The notes below the pieces were generated by a model. The model saw only the letters and a list, made by a program, of their open reading frames with translations, was not told the origin of the DNA and did no database searches. A program made the position numbers and the translations under genes. From positions 62,001 to 126,000 of the forward strand of contig NZ_FRDA01000016.1 in the NCBI RefSeq assembly GCF_900143095.1: a DNA stretch of 64,000 nt. The letters are read 5' to 3'. This stretch comes from Pseudomonas asturiensis. Its GTDB lineage: Bacteria; Pseudomonadota; Gammaproteobacteria; Pseudomonadales; Pseudomonadaceae. This document shows, in pieces, positions 18,877-28,250 of this stretch (its first letter is position 1; each line of letters starts with the position of its first letter).

Positions 18877-21073
18877 GGACCGGGTTGCTCAGGCGCTCCA
18901 GCAGGGTCGCCTGGGCGCTTCGAGCGTTCTGATTGCCGGTCGGCGTGCTGCGCACGTAACGCCCGTCAGACTGCAATAGCCAGCTGTGGGTGTTGTCGGT
19001 CAGGTAGCTTTCCAGCTCCTTCTTCACCCGCAGGATCAACTTCTTGCCTTCCACCGGGAAGCAGGTCTCGACGCGCTTGTCGAGGTTGCGCTCCATCCAG
19101 TCGGCGCTGGACAGGAACATCTGCTCGTCGCCGCCGTTAAGGAAGTAGAACACCCGCGTGTGCTCCAGGAAGCGACCGATGATCGAGCGCACATGAATAT
19201 TGTGCGAGACCCCGGCGATACCTGGACGCAGGCAGCACATGCCGCGCACCACCAGATCGATACGCACCCCTGACTGACTGGCTTTGTACAGTGCGCGGAT
19301 GATCTTCGGATCGGTCAGCGAGTTGAACTTGGCGATGATGTGCGCAGGCTTGCCGTCGATCGCGAACTGCGTCTCGCGGGCGATCATGTCGAGCATGCCT
19401 TTCTTGAGCGTGAACGGCGCGTGCAGCAGCTTTTTCATGCGCAGCGTCTTGCCCATGCCGATCAACTGACTGAACAGTTTGCCGACGTCTTCACACAGCG
19501 CATCGTCTGAGGTCAGCAGGCTGTAGTCGGTGTACAGACGGGCGTTGCCGGCGTGATAGTTACCAGTGCCCAAGTGCGCGTAACGCACAATCTCGCCCGC
19601 CTCGCGGCGCAGGATCAGCATCATCTTGGCGTGGGTCTTGAAGCCGACCACACCGTAGATCACCACCGCACCGGCTGCCTGAAGACGGCTGGCCAGTTGC
19701 AGGTTGGACTCTTCGTCGAAACGGGCACGCAATTCGATCACTGCCGTGACCTCTTTGCCGTTACGCGCCGCATCGACCAGGGCGTCGACGATTTCCGAGT
19801 TCGCGCCACTGCGATACAGCGTCTGACGCACGGCCAGCACGTGCGGGTCTTTCGCGGCCTGGCGCAACAGATCGACCACCGGCGTGAAGGACTCGAACGG
19901 GTGCAGCAGCAGGATGTCCTGCTTGCTGATCACACTGAAAATGTTTTCGCTGTTCTGCAGCAGCTTGGGAATCGCTGGCGTGAACGGCAGGTATTGCAGC
20001 TCTGGATGGCTATCCAGACCGGTAATGCTGAACAGACGCGTCAGGTTCACCGGGCCGTTGACCTGATACAGCTCGGACTCGTTCAGGTTGAACTGCTTGA
20101 GCAGGTAGTCCGACAGGTGCTTGGGACAGGTGTCCGCCACCTCCAGACGCACCGCGTCGCCATAACGACGCGAGAACAGCTCGCCCCGCAGTGCGCGTGC
20201 AAGGTCTTCCACATCTTCCGAATCCAGCGCCAGGTCGGCGTTACGGGTCAGACGGAACTGGTAGCAACCCTTGACCTTCATGCCCTGAAACAGATCGTCA
20301 GCGTGAGCGTGGATCATCGACGACAGGAACACGAAGTTGTCGCCAGGCCCGCAGACCTCTTCCGGCACCTTGATGATGCGCGGCAGCAGACGCGGCGCCG
20401 GGATGATCGCAAGACCCGAGTCGCGACCGAACGCATCGATACCTTCCAGTTCAACGATGAAGTTCAGGCTCTTGTTGACCAGCAACGGGAACGGGTGCGT
20501 AGGATCCAGGCCGATCGGGGTAATGATCGGCGCAATCTCGTCGCGGAAATAACGACGTACCCAGGCCTTGAGTTTGGCAGTCCAGTGACGGCGACGAATG
20601 AAGCGGACGTGGTGCTTTTCCAGTTCCGGCAGAAGAATATCGTTGAGAATCGCGTACTGGCGGTCAACGTGACCATGAACCAGTTCGCTGATGCGGGCCA
20701 GCGCCTGATGCGGCTGCAAGCCGTCGGCACCGGCCTGCTCACGGGCAAAGGTGATCTGTTTCTTGAGGCCCGCGACACGAATCTCGAAGAACTCATCGAG
20801 GTTGCTGGAGAAGATCAGCAGAAACTTCAGCCGCTCCAGTAACGGATAGGACTCATCGAGCGCCTGCTCCAGAACCCGTATGTTGAACTGCAACTGAGAC
20901 AGCTCACGGTGGATGTACAGGCTGCTGTCGTCCAGGTTCGGAGCGACAATGGCAGGCACCACGGCAACGGGTGCCTCGATGGCCGGGACAACGTCAATGT
21001 CAGGTTCAACCACGGGAGCAGCTTCCTGAACATCGACTTCAACAGCGGCTTCGATGAGTCCTTCGGTATTCAT
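18863..21073 (-). CDS. ppk: Polyphosphate kinase 1
   Basis: A 736-residue enzyme that polymerises the ATP gamma-phosphate into polyphosphate. Landmarks are RELSQLQFNIRVLEQA at the N-domain and FSSNLDEFFEIRVAGLK, then the PLD-like catalytic halves with ARFDEESN and the phosphohistidine in KTHAKMM (His 481). Relative to typical PPK1 there is an added N-terminal tail of about 45 residues rich in V, A, P and E, before DDSSLYIHREL. It is 16 bases downstream of hemB, so read-through from hemB is possible. Confidence 0.95.
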   Translation of the reverse strand: MNTEGLIEAAVEVDVQEAAPVVEPDIDVVPAIEAPVAVVPAIVAPNLDDSSLYIHRELSQLQFNIRVLEQALDESYPLLERLKFLLIFSSNLDEFFEIRVAGLKKQITFAREQAGADGLQPHQALARISELVHGHVDRQYAILNDILLPELEKHHVRFIRRRHWTAKLKAWVRRYFRDEIAPIITPIGLDPTHPFPLLVNKSLNFIVELEGIDAFGRDSGLAIIPAPRLLPRIIKVPEEVCGPGDNFVFLSSMIHAHADDLFQGMKVKGCYQFRLTRNADLALDSEDVEDLARALRGELFSRRYGDAVRLEVADTCPKHLSDYLLKQFNLNESELYQVNGPVNLTRLFSITGLDSHPELQYLPFTPAIPKLLQNSENIFSVISKQDILLLHPFESFTPVVDLLRQAAKDPHVLAVRQTLYRSGANSEIVDALVDAARNGKEVTAVIELRARFDEESNLQLASRLQAAGAVVIYGVVGFKTHAKMMLILRREAGEIVRYAHLGTGNYHAGNARLYTDYSLLTSDDALCEDVGKLFSQLIGMGKTLRMKKLLHAPFTLKKGMLDMIARETQFAIDGKPAHIIAKFNSLTDPKIIRALYKASQSGVRIDLVVRGMCCLRPGIAGVSHNIHVRSIIGRFLEHTRVFYFLNGGDEQMFLSSADWMERNLDKRVETCFPVEGKKLILRVKKELESYLTDNTHSWLLQSDGRYVRSTPTGNQNARSAQATLLERLSNPVLSVR

Positions 21074-21089
21074 GAGTGTTCCTGTGAGG

Positions 21090-22100
21090 CTATTGCCCTT
21101 TCAGCAGTTGAGCAGCGCGGACGGCAAAATAAGTGAGGATGCCGTCAGCTCCTGCGCGTTTGAAGGCGGTGAGGGATTCGAGAATCACCCCTTCACTCAG
21201 CCAGCCATTCTGGATTGCAGCCATGTGCATCGCGTATTCGCCACTGACCTGATACACAAAGGTCGGCACCTTGAACTCATCCTTGACCCGATGAAGGATG
21301 TCCAGGTACGGCATACCCGGCTTGACCATCACCATGTCCGCGCCTTCAGACAGATCGGCGGCCACTTCATGCAGCGCTTCATTGCTGTTGGCCGGGTCCA
21401 TTTGATAGGACGCCTTGTTGGCCTTGCCCAGGTTCAACGAAGAACCTACCGCATCACGGAACGGACCGTAATAGGCACTGGCGTATTTGGCCGAATAGGC
21501 CATGATCCGCACATTCACGTGTCCAGCCAGCTCCAGCGCTTCACGAATCGCCTGGATGCGGCCGTCCATCATGTCGGACGGGGCAATCACCTGCGCACCG
21601 GCATCAGCATGGGACAGCGCCTGCTTGACCAGCGCATCGACCGTGATGTCGTTCTGCACGTAGCCTTCTTCATCAAGAATGCCGTCCTGACCGTGCGTGG
21701 TGAACGGGTCCAGCGCCACGTCAGTGATGACGCCCAGCTCGGGGAAGCGGTCACGCAGCGCACGTGTGGCGCGCTGCGCGATGCCTTCCGGGTTCCAGGC
21801 TTCGGCACCGTCCAGGGATTTCTTTTCGGGCGGCGTCACCGGAAACAGTGCAAGTGCAGGAATGCCCAGCGCCACCCAGCTTTCGGCTTCCTTGAGCAAC
21901 AGGTCTACGCTCAGGCGTTCGACGCCAGGCATCGAGGCAATGCTTTCACGACGGTTTTCACCGTCGAGTACAAATACGGGAAGAATCAGGTCGTCGACAG
22001 TGACAACGTTCTCGCGGACCAGCCGACGGGAAAAGTCGTCGCGGCGATTACGGCGCAGACGAGTGAGAGGAAACAGGCGGTTAGCGGGGGTAAAGCTCAC
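21090..22100 (-). CDS. hemB: Delta-aminolevulinic acid dehydratase (porphobilinogen synthase)
   Basis: A 336-residue enzyme joining two aminolevulinates to porphobilinogen. The two Schiff-base lysines lie in MAYSAKYASAYYGPF and VMVKPGMPYLDI. Where zinc enzymes carry three cysteines, this one reads DVALDPFTTHGQDGI, the aspartate-rich form known from P. aeruginosa as magnesium-dependent. It provides the substrate for HemC, encoded about 18 kb away in this window. Confidence 0.95.
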   Translation of the reverse strand: MSFTPANRLFPLTRLRRNRRDDFSRRLVRENVVTVDDLILPVFVLDGENRRESIASMPGVERLSVDLLLKEAESWVALGIPALALFPVTPPEKKSLDGAEAWNPEGIAQRATRALRDRFPELGVITDVALDPFTTHGQDGILDEEGYVQNDITVDALVKQALSHADAGAQVIAPSDMMDGRIQAIREALELAGHVNVRIMAYSAKYASAYYGPFRDAVGSSLNLGKANKASYQMDPANSNEALHEVAADLSEGADMVMVKPGMPYLDILHRVKDEFKVPTFVYQVSGEYAMHMAAIQNGWLSEGVILESLTAFKRAGADGILTYFAVRAAQLLKGQ

Positions 22101-22330
22101 GGCGAGACTCCTGAGCCCGCTTACGCGGGCAAGCGCGACAGTTATAAGCCGCCATTATGACCAATGTGTGACAGTCATGGTTCGACCTGCGACTGCAGGC
22201 CGCAGCGACTCAACTGGAGAGAAAGGAACATTGTGGTTGCAAGAATCTTTAACGTCGAGACACATATCGACACTTTCATGATTGCCTTCGGCGCGTTAGG
22301 CTGCGTGCTCATTTCGCCAGCATCCAGACA

Positions 22331-22990
22331 ATGCTCCAGAATTTCTTGAATGAGTTTGGCTACTTCGCCCTCTTCCTCGGCACCTTCTTTGAAGGCGAGA
22401 CCATTCTGGTTCTTGCCGGATTCCTGGCTTTCCGTGGGTACATGGACCTCAACATCGTCATCCTCGTGGCCTTCTGTGGAAGCTATGCGGGCGATCAGCT
22501 GTGGTATTTCATGGGGCGCAAGCACGGCCGCAAACTACTGGCCCGCAAGCCTCGCTGGCAGCTTATGGGCGACAAGGCCTTAAGGCTTGTGCGCAAACAC
22601 CCGGACATCTGGGTGCTGAGCTTCCGCTTTGTTTACGGCCTGCGAACCGTCATGCCCGTGGCCATCGGTTTGTCCGGCTATCCGCCAGGACGCTACCTGC
22701 TGCTCAACGGTATCGGCGCGGCAGTCTGGGCGGCGGCGCTGGGGTCGGCGGCGTATCATTTCGGCGCGGTGCTCGAAGGCCTGCTGGGCAACGTCAAGAA
22801 ATACGAGCTCTGGGTGCTGGGTGCCTTGATTCTGCTGGGCCTTGGCCTGTGGCTGCGTCGCCGTATCAAGAATGCCCGCATCGCCCGCGAGGCCCGTGAA
22901 GAGAGACAATGCTGCGCATCCTCAGCGGCTTCCGATCTGGACATGCCGATCGAAGTGCCTGTCGATCTGAAGAAAAAATCCGACGACTGA
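22331..22990 (+). CDS. DedA family membrane protein
   Basis: A 219-residue integral membrane protein of the DedA (VTT domain) family. Characteristic stretches are FFEGETILVLAGFLA, the GDQLWYFMGRKHGR loop, and RFVYGLRTVMPVAIGLSG with the functional arginine. Several DedA proteins flip undecaprenyl phosphate or phospholipids and support membrane potential and polymyxin tolerance; which applies here is unknown. The cytosolic tail after about 185 is polar and variable. Divergent from hemB across 230 bases. Confidence 0.9.
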   Translation: MLQNFLNEFGYFALFLGTFFEGETILVLAGFLAFRGYMDLNIVILVAFCGSYAGDQLWYFMGRKHGRKLLARKPRWQLMGDKALRLVRKHPDIWVLSFRFVYGLRTVMPVAIGLSGYPPGRYLLLNGIGAAVWAAALGSAAYHFGAVLEGLLGNVKKYELWVLGALILLGLGLWLRRRIKNARIAREAREERQCCASSAASDLDMPIEVPVDLKKKSDD

Positions 22991-23146
22991 TTACCCCTCC
23001 CTATTTCTCCGGGTGCAGGCCAAAACGCCTCGCCCGGATGACGCGCCAACTCCCTGACTGATCCCGCCTCGACAAGACCTGACACTGAACAGATGACGCG
23101 CAATGTGTTCCATTGGTAGATGCGTCATGACCAAGGAGTCGAAATC

Positions 23147-23815
23147 ATGCAAAAGAAAGTGGCTGTGATCCTGTCCGGCTGCGGCGTCTACGACGGTGCG
23201 GAAATCCATGAAAGCGTGCTGACCCTGCTGCGTCTGGATCAGCGTGGCGCGCAGGTGCAGTGCTTCGCTCCGGACATCGCCCAGCACCACGTCGTGAATC
23301 ACCTGACGGGCGAGGAAATGCCCGAGACCCGCAACGTGCTGGTCGAGTCGGCACGCATCGCGCGCGGCGACGTGAAGGATCTTCGGGAAGCCGACGTCAA
23401 CGACTTTGATGCGTTGATTGTCCCTGGCGGATTTGGCTCGGCGAAGAACCTGTCGGACTTTGCACAACAGGGCCAGGCCTGCCAGGTCAACCCTGAGCTG
23501 CTGGCGCTGGCCGAGGCTTTTGCGCTGGCAGGCAAGCCGGTCGGACTGATCTGCATCACCCCGGCCCTTGCTGCCAAGATCTATGGCCCGGGCGTGACCT
23601 GCACCATCGGCAACGACCCCGAGACAGCCGCTGCCATCACCAGAATGGGCGGCGCGCATCAGGACTGTGAAGTATCCGAGATCGTGGAAGACGAAGCACG
23701 AAAACTGGTCAGCACCCCGGCCTATATGGTCGCAAAGAGCATCAGCGAAGCGGCATCGGGCATCAACAAACTGGTTGATCGCGTGCTGGAACTGACGCAG
23801 GAGCAGGATGCGTGA
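23147..23815 (+). CDS. elbB: Isoprenoid biosynthesis glyoxalase ElbB
   Basis: A 222-residue DJ-1/PfpI superfamily protein; E. coli ElbB has glyoxalase activity and affects carotenoid yield. Seen here are VAVILSGCGVYDGAEIHES at the start, DFDALIVPGGFGSAKNLSDFA, and the reactive cysteine in GLICITPALAAK. ATG 23147 follows CCAAGGAGTCG; an earlier in-frame start at 23120 lacks a ribosome binding site. It is a single-gene unit followed by REP sequences. Confidence 0.92.
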   Translation: MQKKVAVILSGCGVYDGAEIHESVLTLLRLDQRGAQVQCFAPDIAQHHVVNHLTGEEMPETRNVLVESARIARGDVKDLREADVNDFDALIVPGGFGSAKNLSDFAQQGQACQVNPELLALAEAFALAGKPVGLICITPALAAKIYGPGVTCTIGNDPETAAAITRMGGAHQDCEVSEIVEDEARKLVSTPAYMVAKSISEAASGINKLVDRVLELTQEQDA

Positions 23816-23880
23816 GGATGCGAAACTGATGTTTCTGCGCTCCGCGCTCTACGCAATCCTTATTGGATAACTGCACATTT

Positions 23881-23970
23881 GTGGGAGCGGACTTGTCCGC
23901 GAAGAAGCCGGTACATCCACCAGAGATGCAATCGCCAAACCGCTGCATTCGCGGACAAGTCCGCTCCTAC
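23881..23970. repeat. REP doublet (GGACTTGTCC type), first copy
   Basis: Arms GTGGGAGCGGACTTGTCCGC (from 23881) and GCGGACAAGTCCGCTCCTAC (to 23970) face each other across about 44 bases. It lies in the 351-base gap between elbB and the iron permease gene. Confidence 0.85.
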
Positions 23971-23986
23971 AATGCGCAAACAAACC

Positions 23987-24065
23987 GTGGGAGCGGACTT
24001 GTCCGCGAAGAGGCCGGTAAAACCGACAAATATTCAGCGGCTGAAACACAGCATTCGCGGACAAG
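23987..24065. repeat. REP doublet (GGACTTGTCC type), second copy, one arm degenerate
   Basis: A full arm GTGGGAGCGGACTTGTCCGC (from 23987) and a shortened mate TTCGCGGACAAG (24054-24065). It stands in tandem with the preceding doublet. The remaining bases to 24166 show no gene. Confidence 0.8.
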
Positions 24066-24166
24066 TGGAACGCCGCCCGGTCCGCGAAGTTTGCTGCGCG
24101 ACAGCGCGGCGTCGTAGACGGGGCGGGACCTACCACGGGATGTGTATTCCGCCAGCCGTCGTTGTT

Positions 24167-26077
24167 TCAGCCCGGTCTCTGCGCAGCCACCTCAACCCTG
24201 CGCTTCTCCGCCAGACGACTGCGGCCATACAGCACCGCAATAGCGGCCAGCGCAATGGCCTGCGCCGCCAGCGAGTAGGCATCGGCGTGAATACCCAGCC
24301 AGTCGAACTCAAAGAACGGCACAGGTCGGGTGCCGAAGATACCGGCTTCCTGAAGCGCCTTGACGCCGTGACCGGCAAACACCACTGACAACGCACACAA
24401 CAGGGCAGCGTTGATGCTGAAGAACAGCGCCAGCGGCAGTTTCGCCGAACCGCGCAGGATGACCCACGCCAACCCCACCAGCAATACCAACGCTGTGGCA
24501 CCGCCCGCCAGCACGGCGTTATGCCCGGCCGGACCTGCCTGCAGCCATAGGGTCTCGTAAAACAGGATGACCTCGAACAGCTCGCGGTAGACCGAAAAGA
24601 ACGCCAGCACTGCGAAGCCGAAACGCCCGCCGCCGCCGACCAGACTGCTTTTTACGTAATCCTGCCAGGCAGCGGCATGCCGGCGATCGTGCATCCACAC
24701 GCCCAGCCAAAGCACCATCACGCTGGCGAACAGTGCGGTCGCGCCTTCTAGCAACTCACGCTGCGCACCACTCACGTCGATCACATAAGCGGCCACTGCC
24801 CAGGTTGCCAGGCCCGCCAACAGCGCCAGGCCCCAGCCGACGTTGACGCTGCGCACCGCAGACTGTTGGCCGGTATTGCGCAGAAACGCCAGAATTGCGG
24901 CCAGCACCAGAATCGCTTCCAGCCCTTCGCGCAGCAGAATCAGCAGCCCTGAAATGTAGCTCAGTGACAGACTCAAACCGTCGCTGCCCAGCAAGTCAGC
25001 CGACTGTTTCAGCTTCGCCTTGGCCGCTTCCAGCTTCTGCGCCGCCTGCGGGACAGGCAACCCGTCCTGCAGGGACTGACGGTAAGCCATCAGGCTCTTT
25101 TCAGTGTCTTTACGAACCTGCGCGTCGACGTTATCCAGCGAACTCTCGACCAGCTCGAAACCTTCCAGATAGGCCGCCACAGACAAGTCATACGCCTGCT
25201 CGCGATCACCTGAGCGATAGGCCGCCAGACTCTTGTCCAGCGTCACGCTGGTGTAGTCGAGCAACTGCGCAGGGCCGCGCTGAACCTGCGGGGGCTGAGA
25301 GCGCTGGGCGCGAAATATCGCGGCAGCGTCCGGACCTTCGGCAGCCAGGGTCTCCACCGGGGTCTGACGCGTCAGGTCCGCAAGGTTGTACGTCTTGGCC
25401 GGGCTGGCGACGGGTTGCGCGCTGAAGCTTGCAATGTAGGTTGCAATGTCCCAGCGCTGACGATCATCAAGCTGGTCGGCGAACGCGGGCATATCAGTCC
25501 CGGCGATACCCAGACCCAGCGTGTTGTAGAGGCCGTAAAGGCTCAGGCGATCCATCCGCGCGGCGTCGCGCAGATTGCCCGGCGCAGGCTCCAGACCGAT
25601 ACCGGCCGGGCCGTCACCGAGACCTGTATCGCCATGACAGACCGCGCAGTGCTGCGCGTACAACGGCGCACCTCGGGCAGGGTCAGGGGTGATGGCAGGG
25701 GCCTGGCTGACTTCATAAGCCAGCGCCAGCCTTGCGCCCAACTGCCTGGCCTGACGAGCCACAAGCGTGCCGTCCTGTCGCTTGCCGACAGCCGTCTTCA
25801 AGTCAGCTGCGCCCTGCTCGAGTTCAGCGCGCTCGGTGCGTTGCGGCAGTGCAACGATCAGGCTCTGAAGCGCATCGAGCGATTGAACCTGCCCTTGATA
25901 GCCTGCGGCATCGATCACTTTGCCGTCTGCCACGGTCGCCGGGTAGTCCGCGCTCAGGTAGTCCAGCACATGCAGCGCCTGAGCGGCACCTTCGACGGGA
26001 TCAGCCAGTACGCCGAAGCTGCACAGCGTCAACATCGGCGCCAGAAGCCGGACAAGCAAACGGGAAAGCGGGAGCAT
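24167..26077 (-). CDS. Cytochrome c-FTR1 family iron permease
   Basis: A 636-residue fusion. A signal peptide (about 1-25) leads to a periplasmic part containing one c-type heme site CAVCH (144-148) with a candidate axial methionine at 196 (GTDMPAF). After a helical linker, the C-terminal half (about 370-630) is an FTR1-type permease with seven or so membrane segments and two REGLE-like iron motifs: REGLE (383-387) and RELFE (498-502). FTR1 permeases import ferric iron produced by coupled oxidation; here the cytochrome domain probably takes the place of a separate oxidase partner. Expected to be iron-regulated. Confidence 0.88.
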   Translation of the reverse strand: MLPLSRLLVRLLAPMLTLCSFGVLADPVEGAAQALHVLDYLSADYPATVADGKVIDAAGYQGQVQSLDALQSLIVALPQRTERAELEQGAADLKTAVGKRQDGTLVARQARQLGARLALAYEVSQAPAITPDPARGAPLYAQHCAVCHGDTGLGDGPAGIGLEPAPGNLRDAARMDRLSLYGLYNTLGLGIAGTDMPAFADQLDDRQRWDIATYIASFSAQPVASPAKTYNLADLTRQTPVETLAAEGPDAAAIFRAQRSQPPQVQRGPAQLLDYTSVTLDKSLAAYRSGDREQAYDLSVAAYLEGFELVESSLDNVDAQVRKDTEKSLMAYRQSLQDGLPVPQAAQKLEAAKAKLKQSADLLGSDGLSLSLSYISGLLILLREGLEAILVLAAILAFLRNTGQQSAVRSVNVGWGLALLAGLATWAVAAYVIDVSGAQRELLEGATALFASVMVLWLGVWMHDRRHAAAWQDYVKSSLVGGGGRFGFAVLAFFSVYRELFEVILFYETLWLQAGPAGHNAVLAGGATALVLLVGLAWVILRGSAKLPLALFFSINAALLCALSVVFAGHGVKALQEAGIFGTRPVPFFEFDWLGIHADAYSLAAQAIALAAIAVLYGRSRLAEKRRVEVAAQRPG

Positions 26078-26279
26078 TGGTGAATCTCAATAAGAATGCG
26101 ATGCGTTGCATTGTTCACGTCAACGGGACGCTACTCAATACTCCGGGCAGTTTTTTGTTACATACTTTTACAGAGAGGTGTGAATGGCGGGCTCGCTCGG
26201 ATGACGCCTGAAACTGTGCGGTAGGTCTCGACTGAACGGTAGGAAACATCCAAAACCTACGTAGGACATCAAAAAGCCA

Positions 26280-26307
26280 TTGTCATCCCATTCCCTGCGC
26301 CTATAAT
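26280..26307 (+). promoter_or_regulatory. Sigma-70 promoter of the lipoprotein operon
   Basis: TTGTCA (26280-26285), a 16-base spacer and a perfect TATAAT (26302-26307) lie 123 bases before the first gene. GTAGG motifs (26221, 26239, 26255-26266 with an inverted copy) sit immediately upstream and may bind a regulator. The rest of the 352-base gap has no gene. Confidence 0.6.
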
Positions 26308-26429
26308 TCCGCGCCCGCAGCGCTGGATCCATTCAGATACGCGCGGCCTCACTATTCAGACAGTCACGCTGCCTGATCAAACGGACTTGAATAGCCGCCC
26401 TGGCTATCCCCTTAGGGAATAGAACGCCT

Positions 26430-27827
26430 ATGTCCTCTCGTGCCCTGACCGCGCTTGCGCTGATCTCTGCTTTTCAACTGGCGGGCTGCTCTGCATTTCG
26501 CAGCTACGACACAGAATTGAAGGAAACCAATCAGCAACTGGCCAGCGGCAATGTCGATGCCGCCATTGGCACCCTTGAAAAGAACAACAAGGGTGAGGAC
26601 AAAGACCTTCTCTATTACTTCGAGAAAGGCGAGCTGCTGCGTGCCAAGGGTGACTTCGCCGGCAGTCAGACTGCCTGGCGTGCCGCTGATCTGGTGGTGT
26701 TCAAGTGGGAGGAGTCGGTCAAGCTCGACACCGACAAATACCTGGCCCAGTTCGGCAGCTTCCTGGTGAACGACAAAGTACGTCGCTACGAAGGCTACGA
26801 TTACGAAAAGGTCATGCTCACCACCCAGATGGCGCTTAACCACCTCGCCCGCAATGATTTCGACGGCGCCCGTACCGAGATCAAGAAGACCCACGAGCGT
26901 GAAGCCGTCATCGCCGAGCTGCGCGACAAGGAATACCTGAAAAGCGAACAGGAAGCCGAGAACCGGGGCGTGCGCACCGAATTCAAAGAGCTCAAGGGCT
27001 ACCCGGTCGCCTCACTGGATGCACCTGAAGTCGTCAGCCTGAAAAACAGCTATCAAAGTGCGTTCAGCCACTACCTGTCCGGCTTCGTGTACGAAGCGCT
27101 CGGCGAGAAAGGCCTGGCAGCGCCCGGCTATCGCAAGGCAGCCGAGCTGCGTCCCAATACGCCATTGCTGGAACAGGCGCTGAAAGACCTCGACGCTGCG
27201 GCCAGCAAAGACGGCAACAGCGAAGTGCTGATCGTGGTGCAGAGCGGTTTCGCACCGGCCCGCGACTCGGTCCGTATCCCGCTGCCGCTGCCGATCAGCG
27301 GCAATCTGGTCATCACGCCGTTGTCTTTCCCGGTCATCAAGCCCGACACCTCCACGCCCGCCTTCAACCAGATCACCCTGGACGGAAAGCCGCTCAATCT
27401 GACACTGCTCAACAGCACCACCGACATGTCCCGCCGCGCACTGCGTGACGACATGCCCGGCATCATCCTGCGCACCACGGTCCGCGCCATCACGCGTGGC
27501 GTTGCCCAGAAGCAGCTCAACGACGTCAACCCGCTGGCCGGTCTGGCCGTGGGCATTGCCTCGGCCGTCACCGAAGGCGCCGACACCCGTACCTGGCGCA
27601 CGCTGCCGGACAACACAATGGTCGCGCGCCTGCGCCTGACCCAGGGCGAGCACCAGATCATTCTGCCCAACTCGATGGGCGGCTCGCATGTGCGGGTTAG
27701 CGTCGATCAGCGCTATCAGGTGATCCCGCTACGCGCACTGGGCAGCCAGGTCTATGCAGGCAGTCTGGCCGCCCACGTCATGTCGACGAACGCGCCACAA
27801 GCCATCGCAACCGCCAAACAACCCTGA
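26430..27827 (+). CDS. COG3014 family TPR-like lipoprotein
   Basis: A 465-residue predicted outer-membrane lipoprotein: signal peptide with lipobox LAGC (cysteine about 21), then helical repeats of TPR style (about 25-240; for example YFEKGELLRAKGDFAGSQTAW), and a C-terminal beta-rich part (about 250-450). It matches the uncharacterised COG3014 group. First gene of an operon with YcfL-, LpoB- and CsgG-like proteins; the next start is 13 bases after its stop. Context suggests an envelope scaffold, but no function is established. Confidence 0.82.
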   Translation: MSSRALTALALISAFQLAGCSAFRSYDTELKETNQQLASGNVDAAIGTLEKNNKGEDKDLLYYFEKGELLRAKGDFAGSQTAWRAADLVVFKWEESVKLDTDKYLAQFGSFLVNDKVRRYEGYDYEKVMLTTQMALNHLARNDFDGARTEIKKTHEREAVIAELRDKEYLKSEQEAENRGVRTEFKELKGYPVASLDAPEVVSLKNSYQSAFSHYLSGFVYEALGEKGLAAPGYRKAAELRPNTPLLEQALKDLDAAASKDGNSEVLIVVQSGFAPARDSVRIPLPLPISGNLVITPLSFPVIKPDTSTPAFNQITLDGKPLNLTLLNSTTDMSRRALRDDMPGIILRTTVRAITRGVAQKQLNDVNPLAGLAVGIASAVTEGADTRTWRTLPDNTMVARLRLTQGEHQIILPNSMGGSHVRVSVDQRYQVIPLRALGSQVYAGSLAAHVMSTNAPQAIATAKQP

Positions 27828-27840
27828 TCGGAGATTTTCC

Positions 27841-28212
27841 ATGCGTATGAAGATTCTTGGCCTGCTGGCATTGGCCTTGTTGGCGGGATGCTCAACACCG
27901 CCACCCCCGGCGCCGGGCAGCGCAGCCAGCAAGGTGGTGTCGATGGGCGACACCAAAAACATCGAAGTCGGTGCCATGCGTGTCGCGCGTGAAAACGGCT
28001 TTCTGACCGTCAAGGCACAGTTGACCAACACCAGCAGCCGCAACCGGATGATGTATTACCGCTTTGCCTGGCTGGGCAACGATGGCTTTCCGGTTGCCGA
28101 TGAAGAGAGCTGGAAAAGCATGACCCTGTACGGCTCGCAAAGCACCGTGCTGCCAGCCATCGCACCGGTTCCGCGTGCGACCGATTTCCGTATCGAGATC
28201 AACACGCCTTGA
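27841..28212 (+). CDS. ycfL: YcfL family lipoprotein (DUF1425)
   Basis: A 123-residue lipoprotein with lipobox LLAGC (cysteine about 17) and a single DUF1425 beta-sandwich domain (FLTVKAQLTNTSSRN, MYYRFAWLGNDGFPV). In E. coli, ycfL lies immediately before lpoB, the same order as here. ATG 27841 follows GGAGATTTTCC; in-frame codons upstream belong to the preceding gene's region. Function unknown. Confidence 0.85.
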   Translation: MRMKILGLLALALLAGCSTPPPPAPGSAASKVVSMGDTKNIEVGAMRVARENGFLTVKAQLTNTSSRNRMMYYRFAWLGNDGFPVADEESWKSMTLYGSQSTVLPAIAPVPRATDFRIEINTP

Positions 28213-28250
28213 TTGGCACACCTTTTTGCCCAGTTCTGGAGAACGCCTCA

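Noticed and set aside
23881..23970. REP doublet as the intrinsic terminator of elbB
   Set aside because: The hairpin arms lack a following T run and the same element occurs at unrelated loci; it may attenuate but is not a classical terminator.
23881..24065. Possible CRISPR array from the repeated 23-base units
   Set aside because: The units are paired in opposite orientation as REP doublets, recur elsewhere in the window and have no spacer series.
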